From Salinispora oceanensis (GTDB lineage: Bacteria; Actinomycetota; Actinomycetes; Mycobacteriales; Micromonosporaceae), in the NCBI RefSeq assembly GCF_000383575.1, contig NZ_KB911579.1, forward strand, positions 3,008,523 through 3,072,522: a stretch of 64,000 nt of DNA, written 5' to 3'. Below the pieces are notes generated by a model, which saw only the letters and a list, made by a program, of their open reading frames with translations, searched no databases and was not told the DNA's origin. Positions 31,263 through 39,518 of this stretch are shown here, piece by piece. The position numbers and the translations under genes were made by a program. Each line of letters begins with the position of its first letter. Position 1 is the first letter of the stretch.

Positions 31263-31772
31263 CTACAACTCCCGCCGGTAGCGGAGCAGCACGGTGGGAG
31301 TTGAGCCGATTACTTCCTCCTGGGTGACGCCGGTTGGCCGCCACCCGTCCCGCTCGTAGAAGCGGCGGGCCGGTCCGTTCTGCCGTAACACCCAGAGGGC
31401 CGCGACCCGCCAGCCACGGGAGCGCATCTCGGCCAGGGCGTCGGCCTCCAGCATCCGGCCCAGCCCGCGGCCCCGCTCTGCCGGCTCCAGGTAGACCGCG
31501 TGGAGTAGCCCGGTGGCGGGGTCACCCTGGTCGTCCGGGCCAAGGTAACTGAAGCCGACCAGGTGGCCATCCCGTTCCGCCACGGTCAGCACGTGGTCGG
31601 CGCGCTCGTGACTCCAGCGTTCCCGCCAGTACTGTCCCAACGCCGTCGGCGTCGGCTCGGCCAGCGTCTCGGTGCTCAGGAAAGGCGCGTAGGCGGCGAC
31701 TCGGGAACGTTGGTGCAGCGCCCCGACCGCGATCAGGTCGTCCACCGTCCCAGGACGGAGCGTGACAGTCAC
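31263..31772 (-). CDS. GNAT N-acetyltransferase, with a TTA codon
   Basis: A 169-residue acetyltransferase with the GNAT acetyl-CoA loop [16 protein letters not shown] near residue 102 preceded by [10 protein letters not shown], and the C-terminal [17 protein letters not shown]. It resembles general small-molecule or N-terminal acetylases; the substrate is unknown. The GTG start overlaps the stop of the RNase Z gene (GTGA), so the two are co-translated. Leucine in WVLRQNG is encoded by TTA (complement 31386-31388), one of six such codons in the window. Confidence 0.85.
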   Translation of the reverse strand: MTVTLRPGTVDDLIAVGALHQRSRVAAYAPFLSTETLAEPTPTALGQYWRERWSHERADHVLTVAERDGHLVGFSYLGPDDQGDPATGLLHAVYLEPAERGRGLGRMLEADALAEMRSRGWRVAALWVLRQNGPARRFYERDGWRPTGVTQEEVIGSTPTVLLRYRREL

Positions 31773-32698
31773 CTGGCCGAGGGTACCCGCCGGGGTGGTA
31801 CCGGCACGGTCGTCAGGTCCTCGGCGACCACCAGTTCACCCGTGAAGTGCTCCCGGGCCTCGGCGGCAAAGCGGTCCAGGTCCGGGTAGCGCTGGGAGAA
31901 GTGGGTGAGCACGAGGCGGCGTACCCCGCACTCGGTGGCGACCCGCGCCGCCTGCCCCGCGGTGAGGTGCCCAACCTCGGCGGCGAGCGCGGCCTCCGAG
32001 GCCAGGAAGGTGGCCTCGATGACCAGGAGGTCAGCATTGTCGGCGAGGGCGTACACCGCGTCGCAGAGGCCGGTGTCCATCACGAACGCGAACCGCTGGC
32101 CGGGCCGCGGCACGCTCATCTGCTCCCGGGTGACGCGGCGTCCCGCCACGTCGAGGTGGCCGACGCGCAGCAGCTCGCCGATGGCTGGGCCGGTGATCCC
32201 CTGGGCGGAGAGCCGCTCCGGCAGCATCCGGTACCCGTCCGGCTCAATGATCCGGTATCCGTAGGTCTCGACGGGGTGTCGGAGCCGGCGGGCCTCCAGC
32301 GTGCCGCTGCGGAGCGCGATCTGCTGCCCGTCGGTATCGATCGGCGCGACGGCCAGTTCGGCGGTCTCGTAAAAACTCGAAGCGTGCCGCAGCCGGGCGA
32401 AGTACTCGGCACCGCCAGCCGGAAAGTGGACCGCGACCGGGTGCGGCACCCGGTCCAGGGAGAGCCGCTGAATGGTGCCGGGAAGCCCGAGACAGTGATC
32501 ACCGTGGAAGTGCGTGACACAGATCCGGGTCAGGTCGGTGGCGGTCACCGTGCTGTACAGCAGCTGCCGCTGGCTGCCCTCCCCCGGATCGAAGAGGATT
32601 ACCTCGTCGTCCCAGCGCAGGACGTACCCGTTGTGGTTTCGGGTGCGGGTCGGCGTCTGGCTGGCCGTCCCGAGCACCACCAGTTCCCGCATCGACAC
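31769..32698 (-). CDS. rnz: Ribonuclease Z
   Basis: RNase Z cleaves the 3' trailer of tRNA precursors lacking encoded CCA, as in the tRNA gene of this window. The 309-residue protein has the metallo-beta-lactamase signature [13 protein letters not shown] near residue 63, [11 protein letters not shown] with the bridging Asp, [10 protein letters not shown] and [16 protein letters not shown] at 32698, two codons before an ATG, is chosen because AGGAGG lies five bases upstream. The frame stays open to 32836, but that part forms a predicted structured leader instead. It is followed by the overlapping GNAT gene. Confidence 0.94.
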   Translation of the reverse strand: MSMRELVVLGTASQTPTRTRNHNGYVLRWDDEVILFDPGEGSQRQLLYSTVTATDLTRICVTHFHGDHCLGLPGTIQRLSLDRVPHPVAVHFPAGGAEYFARLRHASSFYETAELAVAPIDTDGQQIALRSGTLEARRLRHPVETYGYRIIEPDGYRMLPERLSAQGITGPAIGELLRVGHLDVAGRRVTREQMSVPRPGQRFAFVMDTGLCDAVYALADNADLLVIEATFLASEAALAAEVGHLTAGQAARVATECGVRRLVLTHFSQRYPDLDRFAAEAREHFTGELVVAEDLTTVPVPPRRVPSAR

Positions 32699-32736
32699 GC
32701 CGCCCTCCTGTCGCACCCGCGCTGCTGGGGATAGAA

Positions 32737-32800
32737 CGACCCCCGGGGCTTCCGCGCTGATGCGCGGGCCGGCTGGACTGGGCCGGCACCCCGGGGGTCG
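32737..32800 (-). ncRNA. Predicted three-way-junction RNA element upstream of rnz
   Basis: A perfect 12-bp outer stem (32737-32748 with 32789-32800) encloses two hairpins: CCGCG/CGCGG (32752-32756 with 32763-32767, 6-base loop) and GCCGGC/GCCGGC (32768-32773 with 32782-32787, 8-base loop). Junction linkers are 3, 0 and 1 bases. It ends 38 bases before the RNase Z start, with the ribosome site between. It could be a regulatory leader of rnz or an unusual terminator of the upstream osmolyte operon. I recognise no known riboswitch class. Confidence 0.45.
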
Positions 32801-32971
32801 GGTGGCTGTCATGGATTCGCCGCACCGCTGCCACACGGTCTCGACGATCTTTCCTGCCCACCCGGCGGGGTGGACGACTGTCGAGGACAGCGGCTAGCGG
32901 GCAGCCACCTCACGAGTCCGATTGCTATACAAGTCTGGACCACCTCCTTTCCCGTGTACCGTCACGCTATC

Positions 32972-32983
32972 CACAGCGCTGTG
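32972..32983. promoter_or_regulatory. 12-bp palindrome CACAGCGCTGTG
   Basis: A perfect palindrome about 275 bases upstream of rnz. Its ACAGCGCTGT core is identical to that of the 14-bp palindrome upstream of ppc (2584-2597), suggesting a common DNA-binding protein. This is inference from two sites only. Confidence 0.35.
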
Positions 32984-33078
32984 CCCCAGGCAACGGATTT
33001 CGATCACAAGCCCGGGCTGGAGGCGGATCAGATTCGCGATAGCCGCCCGGGTGCTGGTCCCGCCGGGCGTAGGTGTGC

Positions 33079-34272
33079 TCAGGTGAGGCCGTGCAGGCCG
33101 ATCGGGCCCTCGCGCGGTCCGTCCTCCTGCGCGGGCTGCACGGCCAGCGACGGGAACTTCGCGAGTTCACCCGCGGGCTCCGCATCCCACTCCGGGAAGA
33201 CCAGGTCGCTCTGGAGGTAGAGGCAGAGCAGCTGGGTCAGGTGGCGCAGCCCGTCCAGATGGGTGCGCTCATGGCCGTGCGTGGCGTCCACCCCGAACCC
33301 GAGCAGTGCCACCCGGGCGTGCGCACCGGCCTCGACCGCCGCCGCGACGTCCGAACGGTAGTTGTCGAAGACGTCGCGGACCAGGTCGACGTCGTTCTCC
33401 CGGGCGATCGCCGCCAGATTGCGGGTCAGGTGGTAGTCGAACGGGCCTACCCCGTCGCCCATCGCCAGGGTCGCCGCGTTCTCCCGGGACTGCTGTCCGG
33501 GCGCGACCACCGCGGCGTCCACCGAGACGATCTCGGCCACATCCGGGTCCAGCCCGTGGGAGGCGCCGTGGCCGATCTCCTCGGTGACAGTGATCAACAG
33601 GTGGGCACTGACCGCCGGGGTGACCCCGGCATCAACCAACGCCTTGCAGGCGGTCAGCACCGCCGCCACCCCCGCCTTGTCGTCCAGATGGCGGGACTTC
33701 ACGTACCCGGCCGCAGTGACCTGCGGGTTAGGCAGGAGCGCCACGAAGTCGCCCACGTCCACTCCCAGTGCGCGGAGGCCGGCGGCATCGTCCACCGGTT
33801 CGTCCACCCGGACCTCGACCAGCTCCCAGCCGATGCCCTGGGAGTCCACCGCGTCGTTGTAGCGATGCCCACTGGCCTTCAGCGGCAGCACCTGACCGGT
33901 GACCAACCGATCCAGGTCGTCGGTGAAGACCCGTACGTGGGCGCCCTCGGCGAAACGTGCGCTGTGCGTCCCGATCGGCTGGAGCTCCAGCCGCCCGTTC
34001 TCCTTGAGCCGCTTCACCATCCCACCGATGACATCGGTGTGCACCACGATCGCCCGGTCGGCCCCAGTCGTCCGGGGGCCCGGCAGGTAGGCGCTGAGCG
34101 CGCCACGTCGGGTCAGCGTGGACGGGATCCCGAGCGCCGCCAACCGCTCGCCCACGTACTGCTGTACGTGGTCGGTGCGCCCGGACGGGCTCGGGATCTC
34201 CAGTAGCTCCACCAGGACGTGGCGTAGGTAGTCGAGGTCGAGCGGGAGGGGTACGGGCTGGGTCGGGGTCAT
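33079..34272 (-). CDS. M42-family peptidase of the NAGGN osmolyte operon
   Basis: A 397-residue M42 (glutamyl aminopeptidase-like) metallopeptidase. The metal ligands and catalytic residue are in VVHTDVIGGMVKRL, DDKAGVAAVLTACKAL and VTEEIGHGASHGLDPDVAE, with a further ligand in SVDAAVVAPGQ. This matches the M42 subfamily that accompanies N-acetylglutaminylglutamine amide synthesis genes, where it is presumed to degrade or recycle the dipeptide. The start overlaps the ngg stop by four bases. It is the last gene of the asnO-ngg-peptidase operon. Confidence 0.9.
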   Translation of the reverse strand: MTPTQPVPLPLDLDYLRHVLVELLEIPSPSGRTDHVQQYVGERLAALGIPSTLTRRGALSAYLPGPRTTGADRAIVVHTDVIGGMVKRLKENGRLELQPIGTHSARFAEGAHVRVFTDDLDRLVTGQVLPLKASGHRYNDAVDSQGIGWELVEVRVDEPVDDAAGLRALGVDVGDFVALLPNPQVTAAGYVKSRHLDDKAGVAAVLTACKALVDAGVTPAVSAHLLITVTEEIGHGASHGLDPDVAEIVSVDAAVVAPGQQSRENAATLAMGDGVGPFDYHLTRNLAAIARENDVDLVRDVFDNYRSDVAAAVEAGAHARVALLGFGVDATHGHERTHLDGLRHLTQLLCLYLQSDLVFPEWDAEPAGELAKFPSLAVQPAQEDGPREGPIGLHGLT

Positions 34273-36116
34273 ACTCCAGAGCTTGCCGCACCGGCCGGGG
34301 ACCAGAGGCGCTGCGGGGCCCGCGTCCCGGGGAAGAGTAGGTCGACGAAGCGTTCGGCGGTCGGCTGCGGCTCGTGGTTGGCCAGGCCAGGGCGCTCGTT
34401 CGCCTCGATGAAGACATGCTCGGGGTGCTCCGCGGCGGGCACCAACAGGTCCAGCCCGGTCACCGGGATGTCGAGCGCCCTACTCGCGGCCACGCACGCC
34501 TCGGCGATCTCTGGATGCAGCTCCGCGGTGACATCGTGGATCGTGCCCCCGGTGTGCAGGTTGGCGGTCCGGCGGACGACCAGCAACTCGCCCTCGGGCA
34601 GGATGTCGGCGAGGGCGTACCCGGCTTCGGCGACCACCTCGCGGGTCATCTCGTCCAGGGGGATTCGGGACTCGCCGCCGGTCGCGGCGGCCCGACGGCG
34701 GCTCTGCCGCTTGATCAGCTCAGTGATGTCGTGCACCCCGTCGCCGATGATCGACGCTGGTCGGCGCACCGCGGCCGCTACCACCTCATGATCGATCATG
34801 ATGACGCGCAGATCCTCACCGGCGCGCAACTCCTCGAGCAGCACCTCCGGGCAGTACCGGGCGGCCAGTTCGACGGCCGTCCGCAGGGCTTCGGCGGTGC
34901 GTACCCCGACGGTGATCCCCTTGCCCTGCTCGCCCCGGGCCGGCTTCACGACCAACTCGCCGGCTTCGGCCAGGAAGGCGGTGTCGGCCGCGTCCCCGGT
35001 GGCCGTCCGGCCCTGCGGCACGGAGAGCCCGGCCTGGGCGAGGATCCGGCGGGTGACCCGCTTGTCGTCACAGCGGCTCATCGCCACCGCCGAGGTCAGC
35101 TCGGAGAGCGACTCGCGGGTGAGGATCGTCCGGCCGCCGCTGGTCAGCCGCAGCTCACCCCAGTTCGGATCGGTCACCTCCACCCGGATGCCCCGGCGCA
35201 TCGCCTCGTCGGCGACGATCTGCGCGTACGGGTTGAGCTCGTCGTATCCCTCCGGCATGGCGGGGAGGAAGAGGCGCTCGTTGATCGGGTTTTTCCGCTT
35301 CACGCAGAGCGCGGTGACGCGGTAGAAACCGAGCCGCTCATAGAGCCGGATCGCGCCCTCGTTCTCGGCGAGCACCGAGAGGTCCACGTACGCCCGTCCC
35401 CGATTGACCAATCGGGCCGCCAGCTCAGTGATGAGCGCCTGGCCGGTGCCGGGCGGTGCGGCGTTGAAGTCCACGGTCAGGCACCAGAGGCTGGCACCGC
35501 CGTCCGGGTCGTCAAAGACGGCGACGTGGTCCACCCCGGTGATGGTGCCGACGATCTCGCCGGTCGCGTTCTCGGCGACCAGGTGCAGGAAACTGTCGGT
35601 GGCGGCGTTGCTGACGAGTACCTCTACCGGTGCGGTCACCATGCCGTTGGCCGCGTAGATCCGATTGACGTCCTCGGCGTCCTGCGCGTCCCGCAGCGGC
35701 CGGATCCGCAGGCCGGGGATTTCCGGGGCAGCGAGGCCTTCGCCGTGCAGCGGCAGCCGGAAGGTCAGCGACGGGTCGATGAACAGCTCGTCCGGCAGCC
35801 GGGAGACGAGTACGTGCGGATCGTCCAGGTAGATGCAGATGTCCCGGGCGCCGGCCGCCTCCGAGCGCAACACGTCGGCGACGTCGGCCTGGTCGGCGTA
35901 GGTCTGGCCGAATACTAACCGGCCCCAGCCGCAGTCCAGCACGACGCCCGCGGCGGGCGCGTCGGCGACGTGCTCCGCCACGGGTGCGACGGCCGGGCTG
36001 GCTGTGGTGGCCGCGGAGGCCACCGGGTCGCCGCCGGGGCCGACCCGCTCGAACCGACGACTACGGCCCCGTACCTGATCTGCCAGCGCTACCCCGGTCG
36101 CGAGGCTCCCCGACAT
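34269..36116 (-). CDS. ngg: N-acetylglutaminylglutamine synthetase (GNAT + ATP-grasp), with a TTA codon
   Basis: A 615-residue fusion that acetylates glutamine and ligates a second glutamine to make the compatible solute N-acetylglutaminylglutamine. The N-terminal GNAT half spans roughly residues 120-290 (VDFNAAPPGTGQALITELAA, SVLAENEGAIRLYERLGF). The C-terminal ATP-grasp half has VVKPARGEQGKGITVGV near residue 395 and HVFIEANERPGLANHE near the end. ATG at 36116 lies two bases after the asnO stop. The codon pair Arg-Leu in GRLVFGQ uses TTA (complement 35916-35918), so synthesis may depend on the UAA tRNA. The family was characterised in proteobacteria; its presence here fits salt adaptation. 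Confidence 0.92.
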   Translation of the reverse strand: MSGSLATGVALADQVRGRSRRFERVGPGGDPVASAATTASPAVAPVAEHVADAPAAGVVLDCGWGRLVFGQTYADQADVADVLRSEAAGARDICIYLDDPHVLVSRLPDELFIDPSLTFRLPLHGEGLAAPEIPGLRIRPLRDAQDAEDVNRIYAANGMVTAPVEVLVSNAATDSFLHLVAENATGEIVGTITGVDHVAVFDDPDGGASLWCLTVDFNAAPPGTGQALITELAARLVNRGRAYVDLSVLAENEGAIRLYERLGFYRVTALCVKRKNPINERLFLPAMPEGYDELNPYAQIVADEAMRRGIRVEVTDPNWGELRLTSGGRTILTRESLSELTSAVAMSRCDDKRVTRRILAQAGLSVPQGRTATGDAADTAFLAEAGELVVKPARGEQGKGITVGVRTAEALRTAVELAARYCPEVLLEELRAGEDLRVIMIDHEVVAAAVRRPASIIGDGVHDITELIKRQSRRRAAATGGESRIPLDEMTREVVAEAGYALADILPEGELLVVRRTANLHTGGTIHDVTAELHPEIAEACVAASRALDIPVTGLDLLVPAAEHPEHVFIEANERPGLANHEPQPTAERFVDLLFPGTRAPQRLWSPAGAASSGV

Positions 36117-36118
36117 GG

Positions 36119-37903
36119 TCAACCGATTCCGTGGTTCTGGAGCCACATTTCCAGGAGTCCGAGTTGCCACAGTTTGTTTCCGTTCAACGGGGTCAGTTCG
36201 GCGTTCGGGTCGTCGAGCAGCGCGTTGACGTAGTCGGTGCGGTACAGCCCTCGACGACGAGCCTCCGGCGCCGAGAGCGCGTCGCGGACCCGGTCGAGGA
36301 GCTTGCCCTCCAGGTGGGTGAGGCCCGGAACCGGGAAGTAGCCCTTCGGTCGGTCGATGACCTCGTGTGGCAGGACCCGCCGGCCGATCTCCTTGAGCAC
36401 GCCCTTGCCGCCCTGGGCCAGCTTCAGCTCCGGCGGGCAGGTCGCGGCGAGCTCCACGAATTCGTGGTCGAGGAACGGGACCCGGGCCTCCAGCCCGTGT
36501 GCCATGGTCATGTTGTCGACCCGCTTCACCGGGTCGTCGGTCAGCATGATCTGCGTGTCGATCCGCAGGCCGGCGTCGACCGCGGTCTGCGCCCCGGCCT
36601 GGGCCAGGTGGGCGGCGACGAACTCGCGTGCCGGGTCACCGTCGGCCAGCCAGGCCGGGTTGAGTACGTGCGCCAGCCCGGCGGCGTCCCGGTCGAAGAA
36701 CGCCCGGGCGTACGTCTCGAGCGCCTCCTCCCGTGCGACCTGCGCCAGCGGCGGGTACCAGTGGTAGCCGCCCAGGATCTCGTCCGCGCCCTGACCGGAC
36801 TGGACGACCTTGACGTGACGGGCCACCTCCTGACTGAGCAGGTAGAACGCGACGCAGTCATGGCTGACCATCGGCTCGCTCATCGCGGCGACCGCCGCCT
36901 CCAGCGGCGGCACCAGGTCCTGCGACGGGACGCGGATCTGGTGGTGGTCGGTGTCGAAGGTCTTCGCCACCAGGTCCGAGTAGCGGAATTCGTCGCCCTC
37001 CCGGCCCCCGACCGAGTCGAAGCCGATGGAGAAGGTGGAGAGGCCGCGCTGCCCCTCCCCGGCGAGCAGGGCCACCACCAGGCTCGAGTCCAAGCCGCCG
37101 GAGAGCAGCACGCCGACCGGTACGTCGGCGACCATTCGTCGCCGTACGGCGGTGGTCAGTGAGCCCAGCAGGGCGTCCTGCCAGTCCTGGGCCGACCAGC
37201 CGGCGCGGTCGGGGTTCCGGGTGAAGGACGGATTCCAGTAGACCCGCTCGTGGCTGCGGCCGTCCGGCTCGTAGACCCGGACGGTGGCCGGGGGAAGCTT
37301 GGCCACCCCGCGCAGGATGGTGCGCGGGGGCGGCACGATGCTGTGGAAGCTCAGGTAGTGCGCCAGCGCGACCGGGTCGATCTCGGTGTTGACGCCGCCG
37401 CCGGCCAGTAGCGCCGGCAGGGTGCTGGCGAAGCGGACCACGCCCGGCGACTCGGCCAGGTAGAGCGGCTTGATGCCGAGCCGGTCCCGGGCCAGCACGA
37501 GTCGGCCGGTGTCCCGCTCGGTGATCGCCACGGCGAACATGCCGACGAGGTGGTCGACGAAGTCAAGGCCCCACTCGGCGTACGCCTTGACCACCACCTC
37601 GCTGTCTCCGGAGGAGAAGAAGTGGTGCCCCTTGGCCTGCAGCTCTGTCCGTAGTTCCCGGTAGTTGTAGATGCAGCCGTTGAAGACGCCGGTCAGGCCG
37701 GCGGTCGCGTCCACGACGGGCTGGCCGCTGGCGGCCGAGAGGTCGATGATCTTCAAGCGGCGGTGCCCCAGGGCGATCGCTCCCTGTGCCCACACCCCGC
37801 TGTCGTCCGGCCCTCGGTCACTCATCGTGGCCGCCATGCGCTCCACCGTGGCCACGTCGGCCCGGGAACCATCACGGCGAAACTCTCCCGCAAGTCCGCA
37901 CAT
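36119..37903 (-). CDS. asnO: NAGGN amidotransferase (asparagine synthase-like)
   Basis: A 594-residue class II glutamine amidotransferase and synthetase, predicted to convert N-acetylglutaminylglutamine to its terminal amide. The N-terminal nucleophile is Cys2 (MCGLAGEFRRDG), with SDRGPDDSGVW and GVFNGCIYNYRELRTEL. The synthetase domain has the PP-loop LLSGGLDSSLVVALL near residue 265, SIGFDSVGGREGDEF and GQGADEILGGYHWYPP. Asparagine synthetases share this layout; pairing with ngg and the M42 peptidase makes the NAGGN role the better reading. It is first in the operon and has a long upstream region shared with the divergent kinase gene. Confidence 0.92.
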   Translation of the reverse strand: MCGLAGEFRRDGSRADVATVERMAATMSDRGPDDSGVWAQGAIALGHRRLKIIDLSAASGQPVVDATAGLTGVFNGCIYNYRELRTELQAKGHHFFSSGDSEVVVKAYAEWGLDFVDHLVGMFAVAITERDTGRLVLARDRLGIKPLYLAESPGVVRFASTLPALLAGGGVNTEIDPVALAHYLSFHSIVPPPRTILRGVAKLPPATVRVYEPDGRSHERVYWNPSFTRNPDRAGWSAQDWQDALLGSLTTAVRRRMVADVPVGVLLSGGLDSSLVVALLAGEGQRGLSTFSIGFDSVGGREGDEFRYSDLVAKTFDTDHHQIRVPSQDLVPPLEAAVAAMSEPMVSHDCVAFYLLSQEVARHVKVVQSGQGADEILGGYHWYPPLAQVAREEALETYARAFFDRDAAGLAHVLNPAWLADGDPAREFVAAHLAQAGAQTAVDAGLRIDTQIMLTDDPVKRVDNMTMAHGLEARVPFLDHEFVELAATCPPELKLAQGGKGVLKEIGRRVLPHEVIDRPKGYFPVPGLTHLEGKLLDRVRDALSAPEARRRGLYRTDYVNALLDDPNAELTPLNGNKLWQLGLLEMWLQNHGIG

Positions 37904-38087
37904 GTCGGCCCATGCTGCCAGAGGATATTGCGATTAGCCTGTTGAGACTATGACGGTCGTGTAAAAGGGTTGCTAGAATTCCCGTCCCCCACTGCGCAGA
38001 GTGACGGTTCCTGGGGTTGAGGGTGGCGGTTCGTGGCGCGCGTGGTCACTCTGTGAGGATCTGTCGCCGTCACCCGATGTGATGATC

Positions 38088-38098
38088 GACCCATTTAT
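38088..38098. repeat. Left copy of an 11-bp inverted repeat
   Basis: GACCCATTTAT here is the exact reverse complement of ATAAATGGGTC at 38183-38193, 84 bases away. Both are part of the ATGGGTC motif cluster in the divergent region. Confidence 0.55.
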
Positions 38099-38167
38099 GG
38101 AATGCGATGTGGCGGGCGGGTCGTCGGCGCGAGTGACCCATCGGCCCCGCCCTCGGCTGGCGGCAGG

Positions 38168-38200
38168 AATGGGTCAAATCGGATAAATGGGTCAGATCGG
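38168..38200. repeat. Two 15-bp direct repeats, AATGGGTCARATCGG
   Basis: The copies at 38168-38182 and 38186-38200 differ at one base and start 18 bases apart, less than two helical turns. Spacing and sequence suggest binding sites for a dimeric regulator. They lie 150 bases before the kinase start. Confidence 0.6.
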
Positions 38201-38351
38201 GGTGAGGCTTGCGCCGTGTCTGTTGGTATCTGGCCGAGGCGACAGCGAGGTTTAGGATCCGCGACGGACATCGGGCTCGGTGGACATCCTTCGCCGCTCG
38301 GCAGGGAGCCGCCGCCGTGGCCCGTCGCGATCCGACTGATGGGGGCTGTCG

Positions 38352-39470
38352 ATGGGTTATACCGTACATTCCGGGCGAAGGTTGAACATCGACGCGGGAG
38401 ATTCGCTCGCTGTCCAGCACGTTCCCGGCCGGGTCGGTCTGCCGGTCCTGGAGGTCGAGGAGCTGCGGCACAACAGAGGAAATGCCGCGACCTACGGGAT
38501 CTGGCGGGTGCGGGGGGCGGCCGGTCAAGCCGTGTTGAAGATCTACCGGCCGGGTGCGCCCGGCTACACCGGCTTCTGGCCGACCTCCACCGAGCCGACG
38601 CACTGGAACTACTGGCGGCGGGAGTCGCTGGCCTATGCGGAAGGCTTGACCTCGACTGCCTACGCCGAGGCCGGCGTCAGCGGGCCGGAAATGCTGGAGA
38701 CCAACGTACGCGCCGACGGCCTGGTCGAACTCTGGCTGGACTACGTCCCCGGCAGCGGTGGTTTCGAATGGTCGCCTAGCCGTATTGCCCGGTTCGCCTA
38801 CGAACTCGGCGCGGGCCAGGCGCGGTGGACCGGGCGGGTGCCGGACCTGCCCTGGCTCTCGCGCGGTTGGCTGCGGCAGTACCTCGCCGATGGGCCGCCG
38901 CTGTCGGTGAACATCGAGGACTCCGATTGGGGTCATCCGGACGTCGCGTTCTGGCCCGACCCGGTGCGGCAGCGCCTGCGTCGGCTGTGGGCCGAGCGCA
39001 ACCAGACGCTCGCGGTCGCACAGGGCGTCGAGCGTACGTTGTGCCACCTCGATGTCTGGCCCGCCAACCTCATCGACGTGGGCGGCAGGTCGGTGCTGCT
39101 CGACTGGGCGTTCGCCGGAGAGGGAGCGGTCGGCGAGGACATCTCCAACCTCATCCTGGACAGCTTCACCGACGGCCTGATGGATCCGGACCTGCTACCG
39201 GAGATCGCGGAGGGCTGTGTCGACGGCTACCTCAAGGGCTTGCGGGACGGTGGCTGGTCCGGCTCCGAGGACGCGGTCCGCGTCGCGGTCGGCGCGTGTG
39301 GCGCCGCGAAGTTCAGCTGGTTTGGTCCCGCCGTGCTCGGCCGGGCGGTCAGCAACGACGTCGGGTCGTCGAACTACAGCCAGGACGAGTCCGCCGAACT
39401 GGTGGTCAAGCGGGTAGCGGGCCTGGTCACGCTCATCGCCGACTGGGCACGCGTCGCCGGATCACGCTAG
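38352..39470 (+). CDS. APH/choline-kinase fold phosphotransferase
   Basis: A 372-residue protein of the aminoglycoside phosphotransferase superfamily. The catalytic loop TLCHLDVWPANLI has the expected H-x-D-x4-N pattern near residue 235, followed by the metal-binding SVLLDWAFAGEGAVGEDISN. The N-terminal lobe has a nucleotide-binding lysine in QAVLKIYRPG. Many such proteins are not resistance enzymes but small-molecule kinases, so no drug is assigned. It is divergent from the osmolyte operon and shares its regulatory region. The ATG at 38352 has only a weak ribosome site. Confidence 0.85.
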   Translation: MGYTVHSGRRLNIDAGDSLAVQHVPGRVGLPVLEVEELRHNRGNAATYGIWRVRGAAGQAVLKIYRPGAPGYTGFWPTSTEPTHWNYWRRESLAYAEGLTSTAYAEAGVSGPEMLETNVRADGLVELWLDYVPGSGGFEWSPSRIARFAYELGAGQARWTGRVPDLPWLSRGWLRQYLADGPPLSVNIEDSDWGHPDVAFWPDPVRQRLRRLWAERNQTLAVAQGVERTLCHLDVWPANLIDVGGRSVLLDWAFAGEGAVGEDISNLILDSFTDGLMDPDLLPEIAEGCVDGYLKGLRDGGWSGSEDAVRVAVGACGAAKFSWFGPAVLGRAVSNDVGSSNYSQDESAELVVKRVAGLVTLIADWARVAGSR

Positions 39471-39472
39471 GC

Positions 39473-39496
39473 CGGTACCACGGGGACCTGGTGCCG
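39473..39496. terminator. Hairpin between convergent kinase and VOC genes
   Basis: An 8-bp stem with one G-T pair (39473-39480 with 39489-39496) and an 8-base loop lies directly after the kinase stop and before the VOC stop. Confidence 0.5.
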
Positions 39497-39518
39497 CGGT
39501 CGCCGCGCCGGTTCCAGG

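Larger units (their letters stand above)
32699..33078. other. 380-bp region between M42 peptidase gene and rnz
   Basis: No gene is seen. It holds a predicted three-way-junction structure at 32737-32800, a 12-bp palindrome at 32972-32983 and AGGAGG for rnz at 32704-32709. It must contain the end of the asnO-ngg-peptidase transcript and probably the rnz promoter, but I cannot place a clear promoter. Confidence 0.6.
37904..38351. other. 448-bp divergent regulatory region, asnO / kinase
   Basis: No convincing gene. It holds four copies of ATGGGTC or its complement (about 38088, 38135, 38169 and 38187) and AT-richer promoter-like sequence next to asnO (TATCCT on the minus strand, 16 bases before the asnO start). 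A 61-codon frame at 38001-38186 is present but overlaps the motif cluster and has no ribosome site. Confidence 0.6.

Noticed and set aside
32969-32977. CTATCCACA resembling a DnaA box
   Set aside because: A single near-match with no further boxes, no dnaA or dnaN, and no AT-rich unwinding region. Not an origin.
36119-37903. Ordinary asparagine synthetase
   Set aside because: The domain layout fits, but tight linkage to ngg and the M42 peptidase makes the NAGGN amidotransferase assignment more likely.
38001-38186. 61-codon frame in the asnO / kinase divergent region
   Set aside because: No ribosome site, odd composition, and it overlaps the ATGGGTC motif cluster.
38352-39470. APH-fold protein as an antibiotic-resistance enzyme
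   Set aside because: Fold and catalytic loop are clear, but this superfamily includes many metabolic kinases and nothing nearby suggests drug resistance.
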